NCBI RefSeq assembly: GCF_002113125.1
Contig: NZ_NEJP01000023.1
Location: 1-64,000, forward strand
Length of the DNA: 64,000 nt
Source: Pseudomonas sp. B20(2017)
GTDB lineage: Bacteria > Pseudomonadota > Gammaproteobacteria > Pseudomonadales > Pseudomonadaceae
Direction: 5' to 3'
The position numbers and the translations under genes are program-made. Position 1 is the first letter of the stretch. The number at the start of each line of letters is the position of its first letter. Positions 33,408 to 42,849 of this stretch are shown one piece after another. Under the pieces are notes generated by a model. The model made no database searches. It saw nothing but the letters and a program-made list of their open reading frames with translations, and had not been told where the DNA came from.

Positions 33408-35765
33408 TTAGGCGTTGATACCGTGTCCCTTGAGGAACGCAATGAACGCCTCTTCGTCCATCACTTTCACGCCCAGCTCGTTGGCCTTGGTCAGTTTCGA
33501 CCCGGCGCCCGGCCCAGCGACCACGCAGTGAGTCTTGGCTGACACGGAACCGGCGACCTTGGCCCCGAGGCTTTCCAGGTGTTCCTTGGCGACGTCGCGG
33601 CTCATCAGCTCGACCTTGCCGGTCAGCACCCAGGTTTCGCCGGAAAGCGGCAGGCCTTCGACGACTTTCTTTTCGCTCTGCCAGTGCATGCCGAAATCGC
33701 GCAGTTGCTTCTCGGCGTCTTCAGCCAGTTGACGATGCTCGGGCAAGGCAAAAAACTCGCGTACCGAATTGGCCTGCTTCTCCGGCAAAGCCTGACGCAT
33801 GTCCAGCCAGTCAGCGTTCATCACCCCTTCCAGCGATTCGAACTTGTCAGCCAGCTTCTGCGCCCCGCCCGGCCCGACCGAAGGAATGTGCAGCTTGTCG
33901 AGGAAGCCGCCCAGCGTGGTGCTCGCAGCAAACTCGGCACCCAGCTCGCCCTGATCCTGAATCTGCAAACCGTGGCCCAGCAGCTCGGTGATCACCTGCT
34001 GGTTGTGCGCATCTTCAAAAAAGCTGTGGATCTCGTGCGCCACTTCCAGGCCGATATCCGGCAGATACGTCAGCACTTGCGGCAAGGCTTGCCGGACGCG
34101 CTCCAGCGACCCCAGCGAACGCGCCAGCACCTTGGCCGTCTCCTCGCCGACATCCGGAATGCCCAGAGCATAGATGAAGCGCGCCAGCCCCGGCTTTTTG
34201 CTGTCTTCGATGGCAGCCAGCAACTTGTTGCTCGACACCTCGGCAAAGCCTTCGAGGTCGACGATGTCGTCGAACTTCAGTGCATAAAGATCGGCCGGCG
34301 AACTGACCAGACCTTCGTCGACCAGTTGCTCGACGCTCTTGTCACCGAGGCCTTCGATATCCATCGCCCGACGGGAAACGAAGTGAATGATCGCCTGCTT
34401 GAGCTGCGCACCGCAGGCCAGACGACCGACGCAGCGATACACCGCGCCTTCGCTGATGGTTTCCTTGCCTTTGCTGCGTTTGACCAGTTGCGTGCGTTCG
34501 ACGTGGGAGCCGCAGACCGGGCAGCTCTCGGGAATCTGCACAGGGCGCGCATCTTCCGGGCGACGCTCCATGACTACTTGCACCACTTGCGGGATTACGT
34601 CACCGGCGCGACGAATGATCACAGTGTCGCCGATCATCAGACCCAGCCGGGCAACTTCGTCCATGTTGTGCAGCGTGGCGTTGGCTACGGTGACGCCGGC
34701 GACCTTGACCGGTTTCAAGCGCGCCACAGGCGTGACGGCACCAGTACGGCCGACCTGGAATTCCACGTCGAGCAGTTCGGTGAGCTCTTCCATGGCTGGG
34801 AATTTGTGCGCAATGGCCCAGCGCGGTTCGCGGGCGCGGAAGCCCAGCTCACGCTGGTCGGCAATGCTGTTGACCTTGAACACCACACCGTCGATTTCAT
34901 AGGCCAGCGAGTTGCGGCGCTCACCAATATCGCGGTAGTAATCCAGGCATTCACCGATGCCTTTGGCCAGTTTCAGCTCATGGCTGATCGGCAGACCCCA
35001 GGCTTGCAGCTGCTTGAGGTTGCCGATGTGAGTGTCGGAAATATCGTGAGAGACCTGGCCGATGCCGTAGCAGCAGAATTCCAGCGGACGGTTGGCGGTG
35101 ATCTTCGAGTCCAGCTGACGCAGGCTGCCGGCCGCCGCATTGCGCGGGTTGGCGAACGTCTTGCCGCCGACTTCCAGTTGCGAGGCGTTGAGGCGCTCGA
35201 AACCGGCTTTGGACATGAACACTTCGCCGCGCACTTCCAGGGTCGCCGGCCAGCCTTCGCCGTGCAGCTTCAGCGGAATGTTGCGCACCGTGCGCACGTT
35301 GACGCTGATGTCTTCACCGGTGGTGCCGTCGCCACGCGTGGCGCCGCGCACCAGCACACCGTCCTGATACAGCAGGCTGACCGCCAGGCCGTCGAGTTTC
35401 GGTTCGCAGCTGTATTCCACCGCCGCGCCACCGCCGAACAGGTCACCGGCCGGCAGATCCAGACCTTCGGTCACCCGGCGGTCGAACTCGCGCATGTCGG
35501 TTTCTTCGAAGGCGTTGCCGAGGCTGAGCATTGGCACTTCGTGACGCACCTGGGTGAACGCGGTCAGCGCCACGCTGCCGACGCGCTGGGTTGGCGAGTC
35601 GCTGGTGATCAGTTCCGGATTGGCCGCTTCCAGCGCCTTGAGCTCGTGGAACAACCGGTCGTACTCGGCATCCGGAATGCTCGGCTCATCGAGGACGTGG
35701 TAACGGTAGTTGTGCTGATCGAGCTCAGCGCGCAGCTCTAGAATGCGGTCTTTGGCGGCAGTCAT
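33408..35765 (-). CDS. ligA: NAD-dependent DNA ligase LigA
   Basis: A 785-residue ligase, long for the family but typical of Pseudomonas. Domain order: Ia and adenylation domain with the lysine motif CEPKLDGLAVSL, OB fold, a four-cysteine zinc finger (CPVCGSHVERTQLVK ... CVGRLACG), helix-hairpin-helix repeats, and a C-terminal BRCT domain (ETWVLTGKVELMSRDVAKEH). ATG 35765 (MTAAKDRILELRAEL) is chosen over the frame's first ATG. It lies downstream of zipA, with an intergenic hairpin between. Confidence 0.96.
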   Translation of the reverse strand: MTAAKDRILELRAELDQHNYRYHVLDEPSIPDAEYDRLFHELKALEAANPELITSDSPTQRVGSVALTAFTQVRHEVPMLSLGNAFEETDMREFDRRVTEGLDLPAGDLFGGGAAVEYSCEPKLDGLAVSLLYQDGVLVRGATRGDGTTGEDISVNVRTVRNIPLKLHGEGWPATLEVRGEVFMSKAGFERLNASQLEVGGKTFANPRNAAAGSLRQLDSKITANRPLEFCCYGIGQVSHDISDTHIGNLKQLQAWGLPISHELKLAKGIGECLDYYRDIGERRNSLAYEIDGVVFKVNSIADQRELGFRAREPRWAIAHKFPAMEELTELLDVEFQVGRTGAVTPVARLKPVKVAGVTVANATLHNMDEVARLGLMIGDTVIIRRAGDVIPQVVQVVMERRPEDARPVQIPESCPVCGSHVERTQLVKRSKGKETISEGAVYRCVGRLACGAQLKQAIIHFVSRRAMDIEGLGDKSVEQLVDEGLVSSPADLYALKFDDIVDLEGFAEVSSNKLLAAIEDSKKPGLARFIYALGIPDVGEETAKVLARSLGSLERVRQALPQVLTYLPDIGLEVAHEIHSFFEDAHNQQVITELLGHGLQIQDQGELGAEFAASTTLGGFLDKLHIPSVGPGGAQKLADKFESLEGVMNADWLDMRQALPEKQANSVREFFALPEHRQLAEDAEKQLRDFGMHWQSEKKVVEGLPLSGETWVLTGKVELMSRDVAKEHLESLGAKVAGSVSAKTHCVVAGPGAGSKLTKANELGVKVMDEEAFIAFLKGHGINA

Positions 35766-35775
35766 GGGTGTTCTC

Positions 35776-35806
35776 TCATAAAGCAAAAGAGCAGCCGAGG
35801 CTGCTC
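35776..35806 (-). terminator. Hairpin between zipA and ligA
   Basis: GAGCAGCC (35789-35796) pairs with GGCTGCTC (35799-35806). On the minus strand it is followed by TTTTGCTTT. This looks like an intrinsic terminator after zipA, perhaps partial so as to set the level of ligA. Confidence 0.7.
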
Positions 35807-35852
35807 AATCTATTTTGCCGATTGCCCCTTTATTGCGAGGCAACCTTTTCAA

Positions 35853-36719
35853 TCAACGCTTCTGGGTCAGGGCGCGACGTTCGAATTCGACGATGCGCTG
35901 ACGGTAGTGCTCGATGGTCTGTGCGGTCAGGACGCTGCGCTGGTCATCTTTCAACTCGCCGTTCAGTTCCTGGGACAGCTTGCGGGCTGCCGCGACCATC
36001 ACGTCGAAGGCCTGCTTCGGATGACGCGGGCCTGGCAGGCCGAGGAAGAAGCTTACCGCCGGGGTGCTGAAATGGTCGATGTCGTCCAGATCGAAGATAC
36101 CCGGCTTGACCGCGTTGGCCATGGAGAACAGCACTTCACCGTTGCCGGCCATGCTTTCGTGACGGTGGAAAATATCCATCTCGCCGAAACGCAGACCACT
36201 TTCCAGAATGTTCTGCAGCAGTGCCGGGCCCTTGAAGCCTGCCGGATCGCGGCAGATCACGCTGATCACCAGCACTTCTTCGGCTTGCGGCTGATCCTTG
36301 TCGGCAACGGCCGGCGAGGACTTGGCGGCAGGCTCGACGAAATCATCGTCGCGGCTGCTGAAGCTCGGACCGCCGTCCAGGTCCAGATCGAGGTTCAGGT
36401 CGCCCTGGGCCGGACCGTTGCTGCCACGCTTGCCGCGCTTGGAACCGGACTCGCGAGGCTCGCGTGGTTCGCGGGCCGGCATGCTCACCGATGGCAGATC
36501 GTGTTCGTCCAGTTGCGGCTCTTTATGGGTATCCAGCACGCGGGCCGGGCCCAACAGCTCGGCGCTGGTGTCCTCGTCCGGCAGGTTGGACAGACTTCGG
36601 TCAAGACGGAACTTCAGTTTTCCCTTGCCGCCGCGCATACGGCGCCAGCCATCGAAAAGAATACCGGCTATCACAATGATGCCGATGACGATCAGCCACT
36701 CGCGCAGACCGATTTCCAT
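35853..36719 (-). CDS. zipA: Cell division protein ZipA
   Basis: A 288-residue FtsZ-tethering protein. An N-terminal transmembrane helix (LREWLIVIGIIVIAGILFDG, residues 5-24) is followed by a charged linker rich in Pro, Arg and Glu (about 30-140). The C-terminal ZipA domain, which binds the FtsZ tail, starts near residue 145 (VLVISVICRDPAGFKGPALL). It sits in the smc-zipA-ligA order. The gap from smc is about 258 bp. Confidence 0.94.
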   Translation of the reverse strand: MEIGLREWLIVIGIIVIAGILFDGWRRMRGGKGKLKFRLDRSLSNLPDEDTSAELLGPARVLDTHKEPQLDEHDLPSVSMPAREPREPRESGSKRGKRGSNGPAQGDLNLDLDLDGGPSFSSRDDDFVEPAAKSSPAVADKDQPQAEEVLVISVICRDPAGFKGPALLQNILESGLRFGEMDIFHRHESMAGNGEVLFSMANAVKPGIFDLDDIDHFSTPAVSFFLGLPGPRHPKQAFDVMVAAARKLSQELNGELKDDQRSVLTAQTIEHYRQRIVEFERRALTQKR

Positions 36720-36977
36720 GTAATCCCGTGCCTCTATAAAAAATGCTGAAAAATAAGGGGTTTACACTGTGCAAACCGCTTTAAAACGTGGCGCCAACTC
36801 TATGTTCTGACAGGCGTTTTGCCCACGTATACGAAAAATTGACATTAAACTAGCACGACCAAAGACAACTTTACACCGTCTGTCTCATTGGCTTGCGCGA
36901 TTATGTCGATTGGCCAGCAAGTCGAAGCCGGTAAATATGTCCTACAGACTACAAATACCTTTTCCGACAGCGCCGGC

Positions 36978-39900
36978 TCAGGCATCCACCATCGCCATCG
37001 CCTCCTCGACATCCACGGCTACCAGTCGCGAACAACCCGGCTCGTGCATCGTCACACCCATCAACTGGTCAGCCATTTCCATGGCGATCTTGTTGTGGGT
37101 GATATAGATGAACTGCACGGTCTGCGACATCTCTTTGACCAACCGTGCGTAGCGTCCAACGTTAGCGTCATCCAGTGGCGCGTCAACCTCATCGAGCATG
37201 CAGAACGGCGCCGGATTCAACTTGAAGATCGCAAAAACCAGTGCCAGTGCGGTCAGGGCTTTCTCGCCGCCGGAGAGCAAATGGATGGTGCTGTTCTTCT
37301 TCCCGGGCGGTTGCGCCATGATCGTCACCCCTGTATCGAGTAGATCTTCGCCCGTCAGTTCCAAATACGCGCGTCCACCACCGAAAACTTTCGGGAAAAG
37401 CGCCTGTAAACCGCCATTGATCTGATCAAAGGTATCTTTGAAACGATTACGGGTTTCCTTGTCGATCTTGCGGATGACGTTTTCCAGAGTCTCGAGGGCC
37501 TCGACCAGATCGGCGTCCTGGGCATCCAGATAACGTTTACGCTCGGATTGCTGCTGGTATTCGTCGATCGCCGCGAGGTTGATCGCGCCCAGGCGCTGAA
37601 TGCGCGCGGCGATGCGTTCAAGTTCTTCTTCGGCAGCCTTCTCGCTGGCCTCGGCGGTCAGAGTATTGAGCACGCCGTGCAGGTCGTAGCCGTCTTCCAG
37701 CAGTTGATCCTGCAGGGCCTTGCGGCGCACGGTCAGGGCCTGCCATTCCATGCGTTGCTGTTCGAGCTGGCCACGGATCAATTGCGATTGCTGCTCGGCC
37801 TGGGTCCGGCGTTTTTCCGCGTCGCGCAGTTCGCGGTCGGCGTCTTCCAGCGCGATCTGGGCGGTCTTGAGTTCGTCGTCGACGCTCATGCGCTTGTCGA
37901 GCAACTCTTCGAGTTTGAGGCGCAGCTCTTCCAGCGGCGCCTCGCCCTCCTCCAGATTCAGGCTGAGTTGTTCACGCTTTTCGGTGAGGCGCTCGGCCTG
38001 CATTTCCAGACGCTCAAGGGCCTGACGCGTCGAATCATGCTGTGCCCGCAGCGAACCCAGACGCACGGCCAATTGATGGGCGTGATCCTTGTGTTGGCGG
38101 GCTTCCTGACGCACCCGATCCAGTCGTTCGCGCAGGCTGTCGCGCTGGGCCAGCAGTAATTCGCGCTGCTCGGTGTCGAGGGCCATGGCGTCGAGGGCGT
38201 CCTGCAACTGGATTCGCGCTTCACCGATGTTTTCGTGTTCCAGCTCGCGCTGCTCAGCGAGCTCGACCAGTTCTTCGTCGAGACGGGTGCGACGCAAGTT
38301 CAACTGTTCGGCCTTGGCTTTACCGGCAGACAGCTGAGCTTTCAGTTCGCCTTGCTGACGGGCTTCGTCTTGCAGCAAGCGACGTAGATGTTCGCGACCG
38401 TTTTCCTGCTGACGCTGTTGCGCGCGCAGGGTCTGCAAACGGGTTTCCATGGCCTCGACCGTGGCTTCGCGCTCTTCGCGTTCAGCATGCAACGATTCGA
38501 TTTCCTGACCGCGCGCAAGCATGCCGCTTTCGGCCTCGCTGGCGCGGCGTACCCGCAGGAAGTGCCGACCGACCCAGTAGCCGTCGCGACTGATCAGGCT
38601 CTGACCGGCAGCCAGTTGGCCGCGCAGGGCCAGCGCCTGTTCAAGGCTGTCGACCGGTTTGACCTGAGCGAGCCACGGCGACAAATCAATCTGCGCCTCG
38701 ACCTTGTCCAGCAGGCTGCCGGCCACGCGCACGCCGTCATTGCCGGGGCTTAGCAATCGCAGATCGCCCTGGGCAAAACCGGACAGATCGAAACCGTCGA
38801 AATCATCCACCAGCACCGCTTGCAGGTCGGCGCCGAGCACGGTCTCCACCGCCAGCTCCCAACCGGCCTCGACCTTCAGGCCTTCGGCCAGACGCGGACG
38901 CTCGGCAAGGTTGTGTTCCTTCAGCCATTCAGCGGTGCCCGTGCCCGGATCGAGCGCGGCCTGCTGCAAAGCTTCCAGCGATGCCAGGCGACCGTTGAGA
39001 CGCTGCAAATCGCCCTGCGCCTGCTGCTGCGCGGTCAGCGCCTGCTGCAATTCCTGGCGCAGTTGCTCGAGCTTTTCGACCTGGGCTGCTTCGCTGGTCT
39101 GCAAATCTTCAAGGGTGGCTTCGGACTCGGCGAGCTGTTCGCTGAGCTCCATGATCGCCGCGTCTTCGGGGTCGGCCGACAGCAGCGCCCGCTCTTCACC
39201 CAGACGCTTTTGTCGATCGGCCAGACGCTCCAGGCTGGTTTCCAGCTGTTGGATGCGCGACTGCTGCACTTCGGCCTGACGACGGGGTTCGGCGGCGGTC
39301 AGGTTGAAGGCGTCCCACTGCTCCTGCCAGCCGTGCATGACGGCTTCGGAATCTTCCAGCGCCGCGGCGGCCTCTTCGGCGGCGGCGTTGGTGATTTCCT
39401 GCTCGGGAGTCAGTTGATCGAGCTCTTCGCCGAGGGTCAGCAGCAAGGTGCGGTCATGGCCCAGGTGCGATTCGGTTTCCAGGCGCGCGCGCTCTGCCTC
39501 TTTCAGATCGTCCTGCAATTGGCGCAAACGCTGCTGGCCATGCTGGATGCTCTGCTCGACCCGGGCGATGTCGCCGCCGACCGAATAGAAGCGTCCCTGC
39601 ACCAGATTGAAGCGCTCGGAGAGGTCATGGTGACCGTCGCGCAGGCGTTCAATCGCTGCGTCGGCGTTGCGTTGCTCGGCGACCAGCGCTTCGAAGCTGA
39701 TTTCCTGGTTGCCGATGATCGACTCACGCTGGCCGACCTGATCGTTCAGATCCTGCCAGCGCAGGGCCGACAATTGCGCCTTGAGCTGGCGTTCTTCGGC
39801 CTTGTATTCCTGATACTTCTTGGCGGCCTCGGCCTGACGGTGCAGGCGTTCGAGCTGGCGTTCGAGCTCTTCGCGCAGGTCGGTCAGACGGGCAAGGTTT

Positions 39901-40466
39901 TCGTGGGTGCGACGAATGCGGTTTTCGGTCTCGCGCCGGCGCTCCTTGTACTTCGAGATGCCTGCCGCTTCTTCGATGAAGTTACGCAGGTCTTCGGGCT
40001 TGGACTCGATCAGCTTGGAGATCATCCCCTGCTCGATGATCGAGTAGCTGCGCGGGCCAAGGCCGGTGCCGAGGAAGATGTCGGTGATGTCGCGACGACG
40101 GCATTTGGCGCCGTTGAGGTAATAAGTCGTCTGGCTGTCGCGGGTCACTTTGCGGCGGATCGAAATTTCCGCGTACGCCGCCCACTCGCCCAAAAGCGTG
40201 CCGTCGGAGTTGTCGAACACCAGTTCGATGCTCGCCTGGCTCACCGGTTTGCGGCTGGTCGAGCCGTTGAAGATGACGTCGGTCATCGACTCGCCGCGCA
40301 GGTTCTTGGCTGAACTTTCGCCCATCACCCAGCGCACGGCGTCGATGATGTTCGACTTGCCGCAACCGTTCGGCCCGACGACAGCCGCCATGTTGCTGGG
40401 GAAGTTCACCGTGGTCGGGTCGACGAAGGATTTGAACCCCGCCAGCTTGATGCACTTGAGCCGCAA
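36978..40466 (-). CDS. smc: Chromosome segregation protein SMC
   Basis: A 1162-residue condensin ATPase. Walker A near the N-terminus is VVGPNGCGKSNIIDAVRWVM. Two long coiled-coil arms flank a hinge (about 510-670, where AVLVDDFDGFDLSGFAQGDL lies). The C-terminal signature LSGGEKALTALALVFAIF and Walker B PFCMLDEVDAPLDDANVGR complete the head. The start is 2 bp after the stop of the upstream GntR-type gene, so the two are probably co-transcribed. Confidence 0.96.
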   Translation of the reverse strand: MRLKCIKLAGFKSFVDPTTVNFPSNMAAVVGPNGCGKSNIIDAVRWVMGESSAKNLRGESMTDVIFNGSTSRKPVSQASIELVFDNSDGTLLGEWAAYAEISIRRKVTRDSQTTYYLNGAKCRRRDITDIFLGTGLGPRSYSIIEQGMISKLIESKPEDLRNFIEEAAGISKYKERRRETENRIRRTHENLARLTDLREELERQLERLHRQAEAAKKYQEYKAEERQLKAQLSALRWQDLNDQVGQRESIIGNQEISFEALVAEQRNADAAIERLRDGHHDLSERFNLVQGRFYSVGGDIARVEQSIQHGQQRLRQLQDDLKEAERARLETESHLGHDRTLLLTLGEELDQLTPEQEITNAAAEEAAAALEDSEAVMHGWQEQWDAFNLTAAEPRRQAEVQQSRIQQLETSLERLADRQKRLGEERALLSADPEDAAIMELSEQLAESEATLEDLQTSEAAQVEKLEQLRQELQQALTAQQQAQGDLQRLNGRLASLEALQQAALDPGTGTAEWLKEHNLAERPRLAEGLKVEAGWELAVETVLGADLQAVLVDDFDGFDLSGFAQGDLRLLSPGNDGVRVAGSLLDKVEAQIDLSPWLAQVKPVDSLEQALALRGQLAAGQSLISRDGYWVGRHFLRVRRASEAESGMLARGQEIESLHAEREEREATVEAMETRLQTLRAQQRQQENGREHLRRLLQDEARQQGELKAQLSAGKAKAEQLNLRRTRLDEELVELAEQRELEHENIGEARIQLQDALDAMALDTEQRELLLAQRDSLRERLDRVRQEARQHKDHAHQLAVRLGSLRAQHDSTRQALERLEMQAERLTEKREQLSLNLEEGEAPLEELRLKLEELLDKRMSVDDELKTAQIALEDADRELRDAEKRRTQAEQQSQLIRGQLEQQRMEWQALTVRRKALQDQLLEDGYDLHGVLNTLTAEASEKAAEEELERIAARIQRLGAINLAAIDEYQQQSERKRYLDAQDADLVEALETLENVIRKIDKETRNRFKDTFDQINGGLQALFPKVFGGGRAYLELTGEDLLDTGVTIMAQPPGKKNSTIHLLSGGEKALTALALVFAIFKLNPAPFCMLDEVDAPLDDANVGRYARLVKEMSQTVQFIYITHNKIAMEMADQLMGVTMHEPGCSRLVAVDVEEAMAMVDA

Positions 40467-40468
40467 GG

Positions 40469-41128
40469 TCAGGCAACCGTCAGGGCGGACACCACCAGAT
40501 CGCAGCTGCGCTGGGCGTAAGCCGTCAGCACGATGCGGATCTGCGGCAGGTCACGGGCGAGGACGGCGGCCAGCAGGCGTTCGAACAGTTCGAGGAACTC
40601 GCTCATCTCGGCCTTGCGCTGCTCCAGCGCGAGGAAATATGCACGGCTCATGGCCGGTTGCAGGTTCTCGACGGTTTCCTGCAGGTACGGGTTGTTGGCG
40701 AACGGGTACGCGGCGCGCATCACGTTGAAACTGTCGTCGACGAAGGTGCGGATGTCCTGACGCTCGTAGCTGGCGGTCAGGCGCTGCTGGATCTGCACGA
40801 ACGGCGCCATGTCGGACTGGACTTGCCAGCCATTGGCCACCGCGTTGCCGAGCAAGATGTACAGCTCGCTCATCAGCGTGCACAGGCTCTGCACCTTGTG
40901 CGCCGTCAGCTCAGTGACGTGGGCGCCGCGGCGCGGCAGGATCGCGATCAGGTGACGGCGCTCGAGGATCAGCAAGGCTTCGCGGACCGAGCCGCGGCTG
41001 ACGTTCAGCGCCAGCGTGACCTTCTGTTCCTGGATACGCTCTCCCGGCTTCATTTCGCCGCGAATGATCCGTTCGGCGAGGTGGTGAGCGATTTGCTCGG
41101 CGAGGCTGTCCGGCGCCTTGAACGTCAT
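40469..41128 (-). CDS. GntR family transcriptional regulator (FCD/VanR-type)
   Basis: A 219-residue regulator. An N-terminal winged helix (EQIAHHLAERIIRGEMKPGE, SRGSVREALLILERRHLIAI) is followed by an all-helical FCD-type effector domain. It lies immediately upstream of smc (2-bp gap) and divergent from xdhA, 266 bp away. By position it could control the xanthine dehydrogenase operon, with direct repeats in the divergent region as candidate operators, or be a silent passenger of smc. The effector is unknown. Confidence 0.88.
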   Translation of the reverse strand: MTFKAPDSLAEQIAHHLAERIIRGEMKPGERIQEQKVTLALNVSRGSVREALLILERRHLIAILPRRGAHVTELTAHKVQSLCTLMSELYILLGNAVANGWQVQSDMAPFVQIQQRLTASYERQDIRTFVDDSFNVMRAAYPFANNPYLQETVENLQPAMSRAYFLALEQRKAEMSEFLELFERLLAAVLARDLPQIRIVLTAYAQRSCDLVVSALTVA

Positions 41129-41307
41129 GGTTGTCCTTCAAACTCTTCGATCTGCACAAGCGGCGCAGTGTAGCGCAATGCGCGGTCATGGCGGAGTGCC
41201 CGCACAGCGGTTTTTGGCACGAATCCCGCAAAAAAGCGCTTGATCCAATGAGGGTCAATACTGAAGAGACACGTGGTTGAGCGACAAAACGGCTTTTCCT
41301 GACCTTT

Positions 41308-41338
41308 AAGTCAGAAAACCATTGACCGAAAAGTCAGA
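41308..41338 (+). promoter_or_regulatory. Direct repeats upstream of xdhA
   Basis: AAGTCAGA occurs at 41308-41315 and again at 41331-41338, 23 bp apart (about two helical turns), 57-87 bp before xdhA. This may be an operator for the divergent GntR regulator or another purine regulator. Inference from position only. Confidence 0.35.
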
Positions 41339-41394
41339 CCTGCTAAATTCGGCTCAAGTCGCTCAACAACAATAATGAGTCTGCGAGGCCTTCC

Positions 41395-42849
41395 GTGATC
41401 CAGTTTTTACTTAACCAGGAACTCCGTAGCGAGCACGCCCTGGACCCGAACCTGACTGTGCTCAACTACCTGCGCGAACACGTGGGTAAATCCGGCACCA
41501 AAGAAGGCTGCGCCAGCGGTGACTGCGGCGCTTGCACTGTGGTGGTCGGCGAGTTGCAGACGGATGACGATGGCCGCGAGCACATTCGCTATCGCAGCCT
41601 CAACTCGTGCCTGACGTTCGTTTCGTCGCTGCACGGCAAACAACTCATCAGCGTCGAAGACCTCAAGCACAAGGGCGAACTGCACAGCGTGCAGAAAGCC
41701 ATGGTCGAGTGCCATGGTTCGCAGTGCGGTTTCTGCACCCCCGGTTTCGTGATGTCGCTGTTCGCCCTGCAAAAGAACAGCGATGCACCGGATCATGCCA
41801 AGGCCCACGAAGCGCTGGCCGGCAACCTCTGCCGCTGCACCGGTTACCGGCCGATCCTGGCCGCCGCCGAACAATCCTGCTGCGCCAAGCAACCGGACCA
41901 GTTCGACGCCCGTGAAGCGGAAACCATCGCCCGCCTCAAAGCCATTGCCCCGACGTCGATCGGCGAACTCAACAGCGGCGACAAACGCTGCCTGGTGCCG
42001 CTGACCGTGGCCGATCTGGCCGACCTCTACGACGCTTATCCACAGGCCCGCCTGTTGGCCGGCGGCACCGACCTGGCGCTGGAAGTCACCCAGTTCTACC
42101 GCACCCTGCCGGTGATGATCTACGTGGGCAACGTCGCCGAAATGAAGCGCATCGAGCACTTCGAGGATCGCATTGAAATCGGCGCCGCTACCGCCCTCTC
42201 CGACTGCTACGAAGCGTTGAACGCCGAGTACCCGGACTTCGGCGAGCTGCTGCACCGCTTCGCCTCGCTGCAGATCCGCAACCAGGGCACCCTCGGCGGC
42301 AACATCGGCAACGCTTCGCCGATAGGTGACTCGCCGCCCCTGCTGATCGCCCTCGGCGCGCAGATCGTGTTGTGCAAGGGCGAGACCCGCCGCACGCTGG
42401 CGCTCGAGGATTACTTCATCGATTACCGGGTCACCGCGCGCCAGGAAAGCGAGTTCATCGAGAAAATCATCGTGCCTCGCGCCATGGCCGAGCAGCGTTT
42501 CCGCGCCTACAAAGTCTCCAAGCGTCTGGACGATGACATCTCCGCCGTCTGCGCCGCCTTCAACCTGCGCGTCGAAAACGGCGTGATCACCGACGCCCGC
42601 GTCGCCTTCGGCGGCATGGCCGCGATCCCGAAACGCGCCGCTCATTGCGAAGCCGTGCTGCTCGGTCAGCCATTCAACAACGCGGTGGTCGAACGCGCCT
42701 GCACCGCGCTGGGCGAGGATTTCACCCCGCTCTCGGACTTCCGCGCCAGCAAGGAATACCGCCTGCTCAGCGCGCAGAACCTGCTGCGCAAATACTTCAT
42801 CGAACTGCAAACACCGCACATCGAGACTCGGGTGACCGCTTATGTCTAA
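41395..42849 (+). CDS. xdhA: Xanthine dehydrogenase small subunit XdhA
   Basis: A 484-residue subunit carrying two 2Fe-2S clusters and FAD. Plant-type ferredoxin cysteines are CASGDCGACTV and the second cluster is CGFCTPGF ... CRCTGYRPI. The FAD domain has LLAGGTDLALEV and RNQGTLGGNIGNASPIGDSP. It oxidises hypoxanthine and xanthine to urate with XdhB. The start is GTG at 41395 with GAGG upstream; there is no nearby in-frame ATG that keeps the first beta strand. It overlaps xdhB by 8 bp. Confidence 0.95.
   Translation: MIQFLLNQELRSEHALDPNLTVLNYLREHVGKSGTKEGCASGDCGACTVVVGELQTDDDGREHIRYRSLNSCLTFVSSLHGKQLISVEDLKHKGELHSVQKAMVECHGSQCGFCTPGFVMSLFALQKNSDAPDHAKAHEALAGNLCRCTGYRPILAAAEQSCCAKQPDQFDAREAETIARLKAIAPTSIGELNSGDKRCLVPLTVADLADLYDAYPQARLLAGGTDLALEVTQFYRTLPVMIYVGNVAEMKRIEHFEDRIEIGAATALSDCYEALNAEYPDFGELLHRFASLQIRNQGTLGGNIGNASPIGDSPPLLIALGAQIVLCKGETRRTLALEDYFIDYRVTARQESEFIEKIIVPRAMAEQRFRAYKVSKRLDDDISAVCAAFNLRVENGVITDARVAFGGMAAIPKRAAHCEAVLLGQPFNNAVVERACTALGEDFTPLSDFRASKEYRLLSAQNLLRKYFIELQTPHIETRVTAYV

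Noticed and set aside
33579..35741. 720-codon plus-strand ORF opposite ligA
   Set aside because: It is a shadow of ligA. High-GC Pseudomonas genes leave the complementary frame open; the product is rich in Gln, His, Arg and Ala with no domain.
38820..40313. 497-codon plus-strand ORF opposite smc
   Set aside because: Shadow frame of the SMC coiled coil; no recognisable domain.
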